DNA of 59,124 nt from Helochares maculicollis (taxonomy: Eukaryota > Arthropoda > Insecta > Coleoptera > Hydrophilidae), in assembly GCA_033557835.1 (NCBI GenBank), contig JAWQRO010000093.1, positions 1-59,124 of the forward strand, in the 5' to 3' direction. Positions 1-11,800 of the stretch are shown here, piece by piece; within the stretch, counting starts at the first letter, position 1; each line of letters starts with the position of its first letter. The notes under the pieces are model-generated. The model was not told the origin of the DNA, made no database searches, and saw only the letters and a list, made by a program, of their open reading frames with translations. The position numbers were made by a program, and so were the translations under genes.

Positions 1-66
1 ATATATATAAATTCCAATACGAGTGCAGTAGGTATAATTTTTCATCAGTAATGGTTACTGTTGACA

Positions 67-1299
67 TTAGACATAAATCTTAAGATTAATTGCCGTTGGA
101 AATTTAGAAAATTGCAGTCTTGTACATACATCGTTTGATAATTCTAAGCCGAGCAGCTTAGTTGCATTTTGTTTTAAAACAAAGCCCTGCCGAGCACGAT
201 CTGTATCTGCTTTATGATCGTAGCTAAAGAAAGCGACATGTTCTAATGTGCTGTTCGCGGAAAAATTTAAAGTCAAGAATTCGATAACCATTGATAATGC
301 AAGTGAATGCGGATACTTACAATCCTAAAATAATGTCAGCAAACTGCAGCATAAATGTTAAACTGAAAATGTGTTAAAAAATACTTTCAAAATTGTGCAA
401 AGACAATAGAAAACAATTTGAAACACTTAACAGTCGTATTAGTGGAGTTTTTATCACTGATGTGATTTTTACTACTTTAAATAATGAATGAAAATTGTGT
501 TCATTGTTCAACTCAGTAACCATATCCTTTTAAATTTTCCATTCATTAAATTAATACGGCGTTGGTTGGTGTATCTAATACGAAAGCACCTGCTTTATAA
601 CTCCATTTATTTATTATTTTGTTTTAATACTGATAAAACTTTGCCGAACTAAACAATACGTTTAAATGGATATCATGGGGGCAATGTTTTTATTACACAT
701 TACATTAATATTATCTTGATATTTCAGTAAAGGTGGCGTTTGAACCAACCCCAGTCAAAACCACCGGACACAAGTTAATGTCGAATAAAAAGCAACAACT
801 GAGTAGCATTAAATTGAATTTCGAAAGAGTGGCTTTGAATATGTGGCAATTCAATATAACTCTTAATTAGTTTGTTGCTCTGAGTGAACTTTTTTTCTCG
901 TTTTAAGGATAATGCGATGCTGATAGCATATAGAACACAAAATATGTTGTTATCAACGTTTGAATTAGCACGTATATTTAAAAACGCGAACAAATGCATT
1001 TTAAGGCAAACGTAATTTATATTTATAAACATAGGGTTAAACACGTACTAATGAAATACTGTAACGATATAATTATGTGAGTTAACGATAGTTATTAACG
1101 CAAAACGGTTCAAACATGAAATATATTTTAAATTAAAATAAAATTATTGCAAATATTAAATATAAATACCTTCATATTTTCTTCCCACGGATTTCTAAGT
1201 GCCCAAAAATGTTGGTCAGTTGTGAATTTTTTGCACATTACACAGATGCACTTCATTTCAATAGACTCACAGTACTTGCAAGTGTCACTTCTCGTAAAT
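67..1299 (-). CDS. 3' part of an unrecognised Cys-rich protein gene (two terminal exons)
   Basis: Two minus-strand exons join in phase: 1299-1170 (acceptor ttattacag, donor gtattt) and 324-67 (acceptor attattttag, stop at 69-67). The first encodes a Cys cluster (CKYCE, then MKCICVMCKK, C-x2-C-x7-C-x-C-x2-C) followed by HFWALRNPWEENMK. The terminal exon gives 85 residues beginning DCKYPHSLALS and ending INLKIYV. Clustered cysteines suggest metal binding, but no family was recognised and no function is assigned. The 1170-1299 exon needs an upstream exon ending with two bases of a codon. A 35-nt candidate at 1621-1587 has suitable splice signals and the right phase, but is too short to trust. 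The rest of the gene is not visible before Dlish, so the N-terminus is missing or lies in unrecognised small exons. Could be a degenerate gene. Confidence 0.5.
325..1169 (-). other. Intron of the Cys-rich gene
   Basis: AT-rich sequence between the two predicted exons, with donor gtattt at the high-coordinate end and a pyrimidine-rich acceptor at the low end. The open frame at 775-1044 has no sign of being coding. Confidence 0.4.
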
Positions 1300-2709
1300 C
1301 TGTAATAAATTAACAATTATTAATAATAATCATTTTTATTGCATTTTAGATAAACGACATACATTATCAAATTTATCATTTCATCTCATGAACCAGAAAG
1401 GGGAGTTATTATATCCTAGATAATACCATACTGTGGTCTTTAAAAAATAACTCACTTTATGAAATATTCAAAATGCGACAAAGAACAAATCAAGTAACTT
1501 TTTTGTACACAGCGTCTTGATGGAATAATCAACTGTCTAAGAGGAAATATCTGTTCATTTTATCAAGGACCTAGCAATGAAATTACCTACAGCTTTTCAG
1601 GATCTGAATATCGGTCCTATACTAAAAGTACATTATTGAATACAAAAATGTAGTTAAAGAAGAGCGATCTTCTTGATCTACACATTACTTCTAGAATGTG
1701 TTTGGGTGTGTTAAGTGAAGATTACATCGATTTAAAATTATGATACTAAAATATCAATTAGCTAGCAAATGTGCTACTAAATATGCAAGCATGTGGAAAT
1801 GTGTAATGACTATCCAATGTTTTTCATTTAAATTTAAATTTATGTTAAACACGAAATCGCGAATTCCACGCTAGATTTTGGGAATAAAAGTAGCAAATTA
1901 TTCACCAACAATTAGTAACAAATAATATCAAGTTAAAGTATTTATGGCAACATGACATATCGAGCATATTTATATGCAAATTAAAAATTATAAACAACTT
2001 TTAAATTCTGTCGTTTTATTTTTTGCTTTGCTTTGCATAAATATGAAGTTCAATAATTCAATCTCATATTGGCGATTGCTAAAACAGCTCTGGCCGGTGC
2101 TTGCAAGAATAATTGAAAGGACACGTGAGAATCCCTCGCAGCATCTGTATTGCAAATCTTAAGGCAACAAGATAAACTCGCATATCAAAGACACATCATT
2201 TCAGTTTTAAAACTATTGATCTTCACGAAAGCGCGATGCTTTACTCATTACCAATTTTGAGTAAGAAGCTCACAAAATCACATACCAAGATTTGCCCAAA
2301 TCACAAGGATATTGTGTTGCCTAATCCACAGTCGAAATAAGCAGCTCCAGTAGCAACAAACAGTTCTTCTAGTCCAGCAACCAAACTTGCGTACAACGCA
2401 TATACAAGCCCAGTAATTTCTTCAGCTCAAAGTTGGTAGTGACGTTGAAATCGCCAGGAGCAAAATTGAAAAAAAAAGGTTGCAAAGACACGAAAACTGC
2501 TTATTTTTGTGCTCAAAACAAGAAATTAAGGACAGTTATGAAAGTAATGTAACAAAAGTTTCAAAAATCCACTAGTAATGTCATCCAACGAACCGTAAAT
2601 TCACGGTGAAATACCTAGAATGTCCAGTTAGAAATAAAAGGAACACTTATGTTTGTGATCTTTGTGTGTAAAATAGTTTAATTGCGAATTACCCATTTAG
2701 AGCGCCGCG
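1300..2709. other. Intergenic or upstream sequence, no confident gene
   Basis: Mostly AT-rich. On the plus strand 2600-2670 contains a short C-x2-C-like stretch (YVCDLCV then stop) that could be the tail of an old transposase, but nothing upstream supports it. A pyrimidine-poor tag at 2700 immediately precedes Dlish and could be the acceptor of a spliced 5' UTR. Confidence 0.4.
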
Positions 2710-3759
2710 ATGGCCTTCCTCTGCCCTGTGAGGATACGACGTGGAAAGAAAAAGAAATTGTCGGGATCCGATCCTGACAAGGACCTTATCAAAATCTCTT
2801 CGGGACACACTCCTGGGATGGGTCGTATCACAGGCTCCGCTAGCATAGAAACACTGGTAAGGGTCGGTATAGAGAAGGAACATGGGTTGTCTCCGGATAG
2901 TAAGATGATAGTACTCCACGACTTCACCCCTTGCGTCGATGATGAGCTTGAGGTAAAACGAGGTCAAATCGTTAACATCCTGTATAGAGAAAACGATTGG
3001 GTATATGTGATTGGTTTGGACTCAAGGCAAGAAGGATTCATCCCTCATTCATACTGCGCTCCTTATAATAGCCAGTTAGCCGAACTATCCATAAAGAAGA
3101 AACTTCCCCGAGATGGGCAGATGGGTTCTGTGGATCAAATGGATTCGAATAATGATTGTGATTTAGCTGCTGGTGAAGCTAGTGACTGTGATTCAATTGA
3201 GAAGAAACAAGGTATTGTAGCAGGTTCTCCTGTTAGTATACATTCCGAGCCAGATATGCTTCCATTTTCCAAGGACCCTTCGGGTCGTTACATAGTTTTG
3301 TACACATTTATTGCAAGGGATGAAAACGACGTTTCGGTTGAACGAGGTGAATTCGTCACGGTTCTCAATAGGGAAGATCCGGACTGGTACTGGATTGTTC
3401 GAAGCGATGGACAGGAAGGTTTTATTCCTTCCGGGTTCGTCTACCCAGCTGATAACGTTATACAAGGACATTTGAGCAACACGAATGGCAATAACGTTCA
3501 CAACTCGCAAAGTGCCTCCCATCACATCAATAACCCAAGCAGTGAAGATTTACGTTATCATGGAACAGAACTGGTAATGCTTTACGATTACAAAGCACAG
3601 GCGCCCGATGATTTGTCTGTGCGAAGAGGAGATTGGATCTACGCAGATTTGGCTAATCAAACTGTCGATGGTTGGCTGTGGGCTTATGCCCCGAAAACGA
3701 GGAAATATGGCTTCATACCGAAAGCTTATGCAAGACCACCTGCGATGACTAGCTTGTAA
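2710..3759 (+). CDS. Dlish: Dlish/Vamana, triple-SH3 adaptor of the Fat-Dachs pathway
   Basis: 349 residues in one uninterrupted exon, beginning MAFLCPVRIRRGKKKK. Three SH3 domains are seen at about residues 66-118 (MIVLHDF...EGFIPHSYC), 193-247 (YIVLYTF...EGFIPSGFV) and 287-343 (VMLYDYKA...YGFIPKAYA), separated by Ser/Asn-rich linkers. Three SH3s plus this N-terminus match arthropod Dlish. In Drosophila, Dlish binds the atypical myosin Dachs and the DHHC enzyme Approximated, localises Dachs at the cell cortex, and so links Fat/Dachsous to Hippo growth control. Cys5 followed by a polybasic run is a plausible acylation and membrane-contact patch. The C-terminus MTSL fits a class I PDZ ligand (T-x-L), which is inference. 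The ATG at 2710 is the first in frame and is directly preceded by an ag, so a 5' UTR intron is possible. A poly(A) signal follows at 3835. Confidence 0.88.
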   Translation: MAFLCPVRIRRGKKKKLSGSDPDKDLIKISSGHTPGMGRITGSASIETLVRVGIEKEHGLSPDSKMIVLHDFTPCVDDELEVKRGQIVNILYRENDWVYVIGLDSRQEGFIPHSYCAPYNSQLAELSIKKKLPRDGQMGSVDQMDSNNDCDLAAGEASDCDSIEKKQGIVAGSPVSIHSEPDMLPFSKDPSGRYIVLYTFIARDENDVSVERGEFVTVLNREDPDWYWIVRSDGQEGFIPSGFVYPADNVIQGHLSNTNGNNVHNSQSASHHINNPSSEDLRYHGTELVMLYDYKAQAPDDLSVRRGDWIYADLANQTVDGWLWAYAPKTRKYGFIPKAYARPPAMTSL

Positions 3760-3834
3760 TTTATTAACTTTAAGACTAAACATCATTAACATATTTTTAT
3801 AAGCTATTTTTTATATACATATATATTTTTTTAT

Positions 3835-3840
3835 AATAAA
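3835..3840 (+). terminator. Poly(A) signal of Dlish
   Basis: AATAAA 76 nt after the Dlish stop codon, in T-rich sequence. This gives a short 3' UTR. Confidence 0.55.
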
Positions 3841-5093
3841 TTTTATATTATATTTATAATATCGGCATCTTATTTTTAATGTGGCCATTTGCAGTTAAGA
3901 CGAGTTGCTTCATTTTTTGTTGTTGTGTTCAAAATAGCAGTAGTTTTAAAATTGCCCGGACTTATTTCGGACATAGGTAGTCATAAATATCCCACTTGAT
4001 TTAAGCAATTATGATAATAAAAAAGATTGGAAATATGAGCTGACAATAAACTTGCCGGTCAATAGCTTTTTTTAAACAGATTTCATCAACTATAAATATC
4101 TAACATTAAATAACAGTATTTTATAAAATGATATTAAAATTTCTTCGGTGGATTTTCGACAGCTAAGATAGTAATTCAATAATAAGTTTAATTCAAGACT
4201 AAAATAATAAAATTTAAAATATTTTCACCCCTCATTTTTCAGAAAAAATGGACATCTTGATATATGTTATCCCCTAAATTAGTCAAAAATACCATATTAT
4301 GAAAAGGCAATAGAAAAACAATGGAAAATATAAAATTATTGGCGAGAATAGAAACCGGGAAAGAAATGTAGCAAAGAAAGTAGCTTTAAAGAACAAAAGC
4401 GAGAATTTCTATATTTTAATCTAATGTTTTTTGCTCTTTCAAACAAAAAAATCCTTATCATTTTAGATTATTTACATATAAACTAAACTGTACACTATTA
4501 TTATATCATAAATAATAGCTGTAGCACTTAAAATTTAACAATTTTTAATATAATAGTTTTGAAGTAGAAAAACAATACAAAATGAAAAAAGTTGAATTTA
4601 ACGATTCTAAGTATTTACCGGAGAGATTAAATATGTAGTTCTTATCCCTGACCAAATTATGTTAATACATACCTTAAAATATCAATCTTCAATAAATATT
4701 TGCACCTCTACTGAAACCGTAATACCAGAAATTATAACAATGTCGAATCGCAAATTTAAAATTTTTCTAAACCCAAATTTTCAAATTGCCAACTTACGCA
4801 ATATATTTTCGCCCCAGCATGTGGACCATATTTTAAAAGTAACACATTAGAGAAATCGTGTTAATGTTAGCTGCTCTTTAGTTTATTAAAATTTTCAAAA
4901 TATTGTAAAATTTAATTGTTTGGTAATTTTTTGCGCAATATTACTATTTCCAAAACATCCTTGCCAACCCTGCAAAGATGATTTTCACTTTCGTTCCTCA
5001 TCCCTAAAAGTGTACCACCTACGCCAACACAACGTTGCCAACGCGCTTTAAAATAGAGCATTAATGTTTTGAAAAGTTGTGACGAACGAACGT
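3841..5093. other. Dlish-STAM intergenic region
   Basis: Very AT-rich. No convincing coding exon, RNA gene or repeat was seen on either strand. The last 150 bp become more GC-rich as the STAM promoter is approached. Confidence 0.5.
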
Positions 5094-5099
5094 CACGTG
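5094..5099 (+). promoter_or_regulatory. E-box upstream of STAM copy A
   Basis: CACGTG in the context GTCACGTG, about 200 bp upstream of the copy A start codon. This context matches the core of bHLH-Zip sites of the MITF/TFEB type, which control lysosomal genes in animals. It lies just outside the duplicated segment, so copy B does not have it. A six-base match is weak evidence taken alone. Confidence 0.3.
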
Positions 5100-5104
5100 T
5101 CGTC

Positions 5105-5895
5105 AGGTCTACCAACTTGACAACCCTACTACAACATTTCAGTGTCGGTATCCCTCTTGTTATTGTGAGAAATGTCATAAGGTGACTGTTTCGCTAAAAC
5201 TAATATGATCACAAGGAAACTAAGCAATACGTTCTAACCAATTCAAGAAAAGTGATTTAATTAAAAGGAATTATTTATTAAACAATCAGAAAACATGGTG
5301 TTCTTCAAGCCGTCTCAACAAGAAGTTGAAGTTGGTGAGTCATGGTCAAATTAAAACTATTTACAGTGTTATCTATCGGTCAATGATTTATTGTAATATT
5401 ACATCTTGTGACGCCTTTGTTTTAAGTCGTAGAACTCATTTCAAAACTAACGCATTTTCTAATTTTCTCTTTGTTGAAATTTGCTAACAGAAAAGGCGAC
5501 CAATGAATTGAATATGCAAGAAGAATGGAGTCATATTATGGCTGTTTGTGATAAAGCGGGGAAGTCTACTGAAGAAGCGAAAAGCTATCTTAGAGCTATA
5601 ATAAAGAGGTTGCACAATCCCAACCCCCACATTAGTTTACAAGCAGTTACGGTTAGTACTTCCGACGTTCGTAGATTTTTACAGAATCAGTGGCATTAAG
5701 TAAGCACAAACATACATCTTCCTAATGTATACTTGCCTTTTGCCCATAGTCATATGGCTTTAAAGCAATTTGATCATCCATCACAAAATCATTATTCTAT
5801 TTCCAAAAAATAATTTCATATTTAGTAATATATTTTTGATTATGGCATAAGTAACAAATTTTAAGATTGATAGATGTTTTGTACACCAATAGAAG
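5105..5895 (+). repeat. Duplicated STAM 5' segment, copy A
   Basis: Sequence from aggtctaccaac at 5105 to about 5895 is repeated at about 9038-9803. The match covers the 5' flank, exon 1, intron 1, exon 2 and the start of the next intron. Shared landmarks are the tract before the ATG, the exon pair with identical donors (gtgagt, gttagt), gcattaagtaagc after exon 2, and aagtaacaaattttaag at 5849 and 9758. Offsets drift from about 3933 to 3909, so the copies have accumulated indels; this is an old duplication, not an assembly artefact. Confidence 0.85.
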
Positions 5896-8800
5896 CATAT
5901 CGAAAGTCTAAAAGCTGTAAGCAAGCGGGGTGGGTAATTTTTCTAAGTCATTCTGTACTAGAGCATAATTCCCACCTTCACAAAAGCGGGGAATTTGTTA
6001 GTTCTAGACTTTGAGTCGACGTTGATCATTGTACCCTAGGCATTAATCCAAGAGGCCATTGTCAATCTCAATCCCCATTCCATGGTGAAGTGCAAAATCT
6101 CTTGACACCTATTTTTAAAACGTTACTACATTGAACACATTCAAGGAAATTTGGTTCTCTTCTAAATCTTGTCATTGCATACCAAGAGCAGTTCAATAGA
6201 TTTATTACAACTGACAAAATATTGTTCGAACTCTAATTAATCATCATTTTATTGTGATATCTATAAATTGTTAAACTATAACACATAAACGTAGAGTGTT
6301 TAAACTGTCTAGGGATGTATTGAGTGTGATGAGTGTGATTTTGTAATGCAACAGAATATTATTAAACTGGCAAAAATCGAGTTATGAAAACGTTAATCTA
6401 TAAAATATAAGTTCTTGCAAGCTTGTGAATATGTTCAGCAATATAATTTTCTAAAGGACTCTTGAATAACTGGATTTATTTTATTACAAGCTGACTCAAA
6501 TAAACAAGTTCGCTTCTTGATTTGTACTTACTATCATTTGAATTCAAAGTACATTTGTAACTTTAAATAGCTGACTAATAACAATCAGATGTGTTGCCTT
6601 TTCCAATTTGTTTATTGATTGAAAGTAAGGGAAGCACGTTTAAATGTAATAAAACAAGAAGAAACTATAACTATATCAAGAGCAAATAAAGACAAGAAAT
6701 GTGTAAGAAGCAATAAATCTACTGAGATTATATTATATGCATAATTAGTTAAAACATCGATCCCCAAGCTAGATATTAGCTGCACACGTTCAACGGTTGC
6801 CATTTTAACTACAGCTAACAATAAATGTAATTTTACATTCTTTCAGGAGTATACATAGTCATCGCTCTTAACTGTTATTTATAATATTTTCACGCATATG
6901 AATCTTCTGGTGAACTTCTCATTTCAAACTAAAATGACAAATCTGTTTGCTGAAATTAATTCCGTGATTTTTAATATTTCATGTCTTGTAATATCAGCCA
7001 TTTTTCTGAATTTAGACATTGTTTTTTGTGTTTGATTTACTTACAATGCAAATGACTGCTCCGACATAATTGAAAATATCCATCTTACCAGGTGCGCAAA
7101 TTTAAAATGTCGTTTTGTTGTCAAGAGATGGCGCTTGAAATATATTGAAGTAACATTTGGAACCCAAAGTGCTATTTTCTTGGTAAGACTGCCCACTACA
7201 AAACGTCATTTGTTTCGTTGTGTTCGAGTTAGTAGCATACTTCTTTTTCGTGTCAAACATGTCGAATTTTGAACCTAGCATTTGCGGCATGTAATGATTT
7301 TCTTGTTCAATCAAAAGAAAAAGGGATCGGAAAGTCATCGAATTCTTGCTGAGACTTATGGCGATCTTGTTCCCACTGTCAAGTCTTGTGAACGGCGGTT
7401 TCAACGTTTCATTAGTGGCGATTTCTTGACAAAGAATGTGACAATCAACCAAAAAAGTTTGAAGACGGCGAATTACAAGCATTATTGGGTAAAGACGATA
7501 CACAAACACAACAAATGATAGCGGAGCAGTTGAAAGTTACTCGGCAAGCCAATTCTGATCACCTGCGAGCCATTGGGAAGATTCAGAAGGTTAGAAAATG
7601 GGTTCCACACAAACTGAACGAACGATAGATGGACAGACGAAAAACTGTCTGCGAAATTCTGCATTTATGCTATAAAAGCAAGGGTTTTTTGCATCGGGTT
7701 GTAACTTTCGATGAAAAATTGATATATTTTGGTAATCCCAAACGTGGGTAATGCCAGGACAATCATCAACATCGAGTACAAAACCGGATCGTTTTGGGAG
7801 GAAGACAATGCTGTGTGTGATGGAATCAAAAGGGAGTAGTGTACTACAAGCTTCTCAAACCCAGCAAAACAGTTAATACCATCCGCTACCAACAACGAAT
7901 GATCAACTTAAACCATGCATTGATCGAAAAATGCCCAGAATAGGCCCAAAGATACAGCAAAGTCATTCTGCAGCATTACAACGTTCCTGCACATTCAGCC
8001 AAAGGGGTCAAAAAAACGATTTCTTTGCTTGGTTGGGAACTTCTATCTCACCCGCCGTATTCACCAGACCTGGCGCCTTCTGATTATCACCTCTTCTCAT
8101 CAATGGGACACCCACTGCCTGAGCAACACTTCGAAACTTTCGAGGATATACAAAAATGGCTCGATGGATGGATATCAATGAAGCTTTCTTTTGTAATGCT
8201 ATCTGTAAATTGCCTGAGAAATGGATAAAAAGCGAGGGCCAATACTTTGAATAAAAATGTTTTACCATCGTTCTTAAATAATTGCCTATTTTTCATGAAA
8301 AATACGACATTTTTTTTAACTTGCACACCTGGTAAGTAATCCAACACACTGAAAAAATAGACTTTGGATTACTGGTTACCTTTGCTGCACTAGAAGAATC
8401 AAGAAATTGGTCCACACTTTCGTAATATTTTGCAGATAACCTTTGCACATTTTTATTCGGAGAGCTATAATTTCATTCTATTACTAGAAAAATTAAATTT
8501 TTCAATCAAAGTTCTCTAACTCATTATCACTTCCTACATCGAATAAAATATTCACATAAATTAGCTCATCTATCCCAAAATACTGATATGTGCTTGTCAT
8601 TCTTAGAGTTATGAAATAAGTTAAACATACTACTTACAAAGCAAAACTATACAATAGAATCAACAGACAAATAGTACTAGATATGATGGTACTTAGAAAC
8701 AATGACTTGACCCTAGGAAGTCACAATGTAAAATCGAGGATTTGCATGGCTCGTCCGTTAAGTTTTAAAAAAATTAGCTCATCGATATACCGTGCAGCTC

Positions 8801-11800
8801 GTTACGCAGAATCCCAGATTATACCATAGCAAGAAAGTTCAACTCAACAAAGAGAGCTATAATCTTAAAAGATTGAGCATTTAAAATTGGTAAATGATGT
8901 TTAAAAGATCTTATTTTTTTCTCAGTATGAGAGTAACATTTTTCGATATTGCATAAGAATGTTTGAAAATGTTACTTAAGGACATTTACATGCAATTTAA
9001 ATAAGTATCAGTTGTGGTGAATAAATTTAACAATGTAAGGTCTACCAACTGTGGTGCACACAATAAAATATTTCAGTGTTAGTGTCCTTCTTGTAATTGT
9101 CAAAAATGTCAAAAAGTGACTCCCTAAAATGAATATGATCACAAAGAAACCCAGTATTACATTTTAGTTGATGTAGTGATTTGATTAAAACAAATAATTT
9201 ATTAATCGCCTTGAAATCATGGTATTCTTCAAGCCATCTCGTCAAGATATTGAAGTTGGTGAGTCATGACCAGATTATCTCTGAAGTAATCTGTATCACT
9301 TGATCACTGATCGTATTGTTGCATCTTGAAATGTTCTGTGATCATTTCACCAGTTTTTAATATTTTCCTTTTTTAAATTCGCTAACAGAAACTGTGACCA
9401 ATGAACTCAATACACAAGATGATTGGAGTCTTATTATGGCAGTTTGTGATAGAGCAGGGCAGTCAACAGAAGAAGCAAAAAATTATCTCAAAGCCATAAT
9501 TAAGAGGCTGCACAATCCGAACCCCCACGTTAGTTTACAAGCAGTTACGGTTAGTAGTTTCTATATTTGAAGATTTTTACTTAATTGATCGCATTAAGTA
9601 AGCGCAAACATGCTAAACAACAACCTAATCTATATTTGCCATTTGCATATATAGACACAGTTATAATAATACTATTTGCTCTGCGCAAGGCCATTCTTTT
9701 CACCCATTAAAATTTAATTACATATGAATAGCTGCATTGTAGTTTCTTTTGAAATGCAAGTAACAAATTTTAAGGTTGGTGGTCGGTGTTTTACTTCAAT
9801 ATAGGTCTATAACAACATGTTGATGGATATTAGTTCAGGAAATATTTGGACCGTAAAGTTTTATTATGCTAGAACTCTACTCTAAATGATAACATATTCA
9901 TGGCGAAGTTTGAGAATACTGCTTTGCCTCTCCTGTATCTCTCCCTCTATCTGTGCTAGAAATTGTAGTTCCTCGAAGATAATCTTAGAATTGCTTTGAT
10001 AGTTGCTTCTGCTTGCAGATAATGCTTTTGCTTACAAAAGTTGCAGAGTCTAATGACCACCATATTCACTTTGTTTAGGTGAAATCTTACAAGACAATGT
10101 CCTGGCTGCAATCTGTAGCATTGAGATTTTGTTTCTTAAAGTTATAATTCTCACTCCTTAATGAACCTCTTCTTTCTATACTGAAACAAAAAAGTTTACA
10201 TTTACATTTCCTTCCATGTCACCCTCATTTGATGAAAAGCAGAATTTAGGCCATAACATTTTCGAGTATGTTTGGGTTCAGTATGTTTTTGTTTGATAAT
10301 TCTAGTAATACAGCAGGCTTAAATAAATTATTATTACTAGAAAGTAAGCCTGTAATTTTTTGGAATTTTACTAATATGTCGACTTTTATGTAGCCATTAG
10401 AGATCATTTATTAGCATCATGATGGCAATAAACAACACATGGGACACAGATTTTTATATTGTTCTTACCAAACGAAATATATTTTTCCTACTCTAGCACC
10501 CTATTGAAGACATTAATTTAGTTACTATGAACTCTACTGCTTTACTAAGCTATGTAGCTATTGATTGTTTAACAAAATACCAGTAGATAACAGACTTGCC
10601 AGATATATATCGATATACAACAGCTATTTTCATGTCCAAATGAAAATGTTTCCAACCAGCGAATCAGACGATATTTCAAATAACGTATAAGATATGATCA
10701 ATATGACAATTATTTCTGAATTATCACAAACTGAACACTCACTTATTTTTATAGTTTTTAATAATTTAAAAAATATAAATAGGAAATGTGTTTGTACTTT
10801 CAAATGAAATAAATGAATGCCATACAAAAAAGCCAACCACAAATGTATGCAATCGAATATTATTTAAAAATTAAGCGGACGAATGAATAATTACAATAAA
10901 CTGTACATTCAGCGTAATATTTATTTTGCAGGATAAGGGCTCCAGCTTTTGAAAAATTAATATTGATTAAAATATATTAATGTGACCTTAGTCGTCTTAA
11001 AATTTGTTACTTTTGAATTAGTTTTTCCTCTATTATGAAATGGAACCTTGCTATTGACTTACTTAATGCAAGCTAACGACAACAAATCGTTTAAGCCACA
11101 TATTTGCAATTCTGATATTTTTGCAGTTACTGGATGCTTGCGTAAAAAACAGTGGTAGAACTTTCCATCTTGAAATAGCATCTGGTGAATTCGAAGGGGA
11201 ATATACAAAACTTCTCGCAAAGTGCCACCCGAAAGTAGTGCAAAAGCTGAAGGAATCGTTGAAAAAGTGGGCAGAAGGCGAATTCAAAAATGATTCACAA
11301 TTGACCTTAATTCCGTCTTTATATAATAAATTAAAAAGTAAAGGAGTCGATTTTACAACGGAAACCGTAAGCTTCTTTCATTAACTATTACAGCAATTTC
11401 TTAAAGTACTTGATTATACTTAATGAACATTATTGATTAGGAATATGTTACTCATCGTGATTCTTTTTTAGCAAATAAAGAAAACTGTTGTGTTAAGTAA
11501 AGATCCGAATGTTGTGCATTCTCAAGAAGAAGAGGATCAAATTGCTAAAGCTATAGAATTATCTCTTAAGGAAAATACTGGTTCTCCAAGAGCAGCTGCG
11601 ACTTCATCTTTATATCCTTCTACAAACTTAGGTGCCACTAGTCTAAACATGTCTGCTAATTCAACGCCACAGAAGGAGCCTAGGAAAGTGCGGGCACTTT
11701 ACGATTTTGAAGCAGCTGAGGATAATGAATTAACTTTTAATAGTGGAGAAATAAGTAAGTGGATTTTATTTATTTAATCTTCTATTTTCATAACAGGTTG

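Noticed and set aside
2590..2670. Plus-strand C-x2-C-like ending (ECPVRNKRNTYVCDLCV, stop) before Dlish, reminiscent of a piggyBac-type transposase tail
   Set aside because: No upstream transposase sequence, terminal repeats or longer frame supports it; the stretch is too short.
5491..5699. STAM copy A as a separate short truncated protein gene (reading through into the intron to a stop at 5697)
   Set aside because: The VHS frame ends at a proper donor (gttagt) identical to that of copy B, and splicing to exon 3 at 11127 keeps phase.
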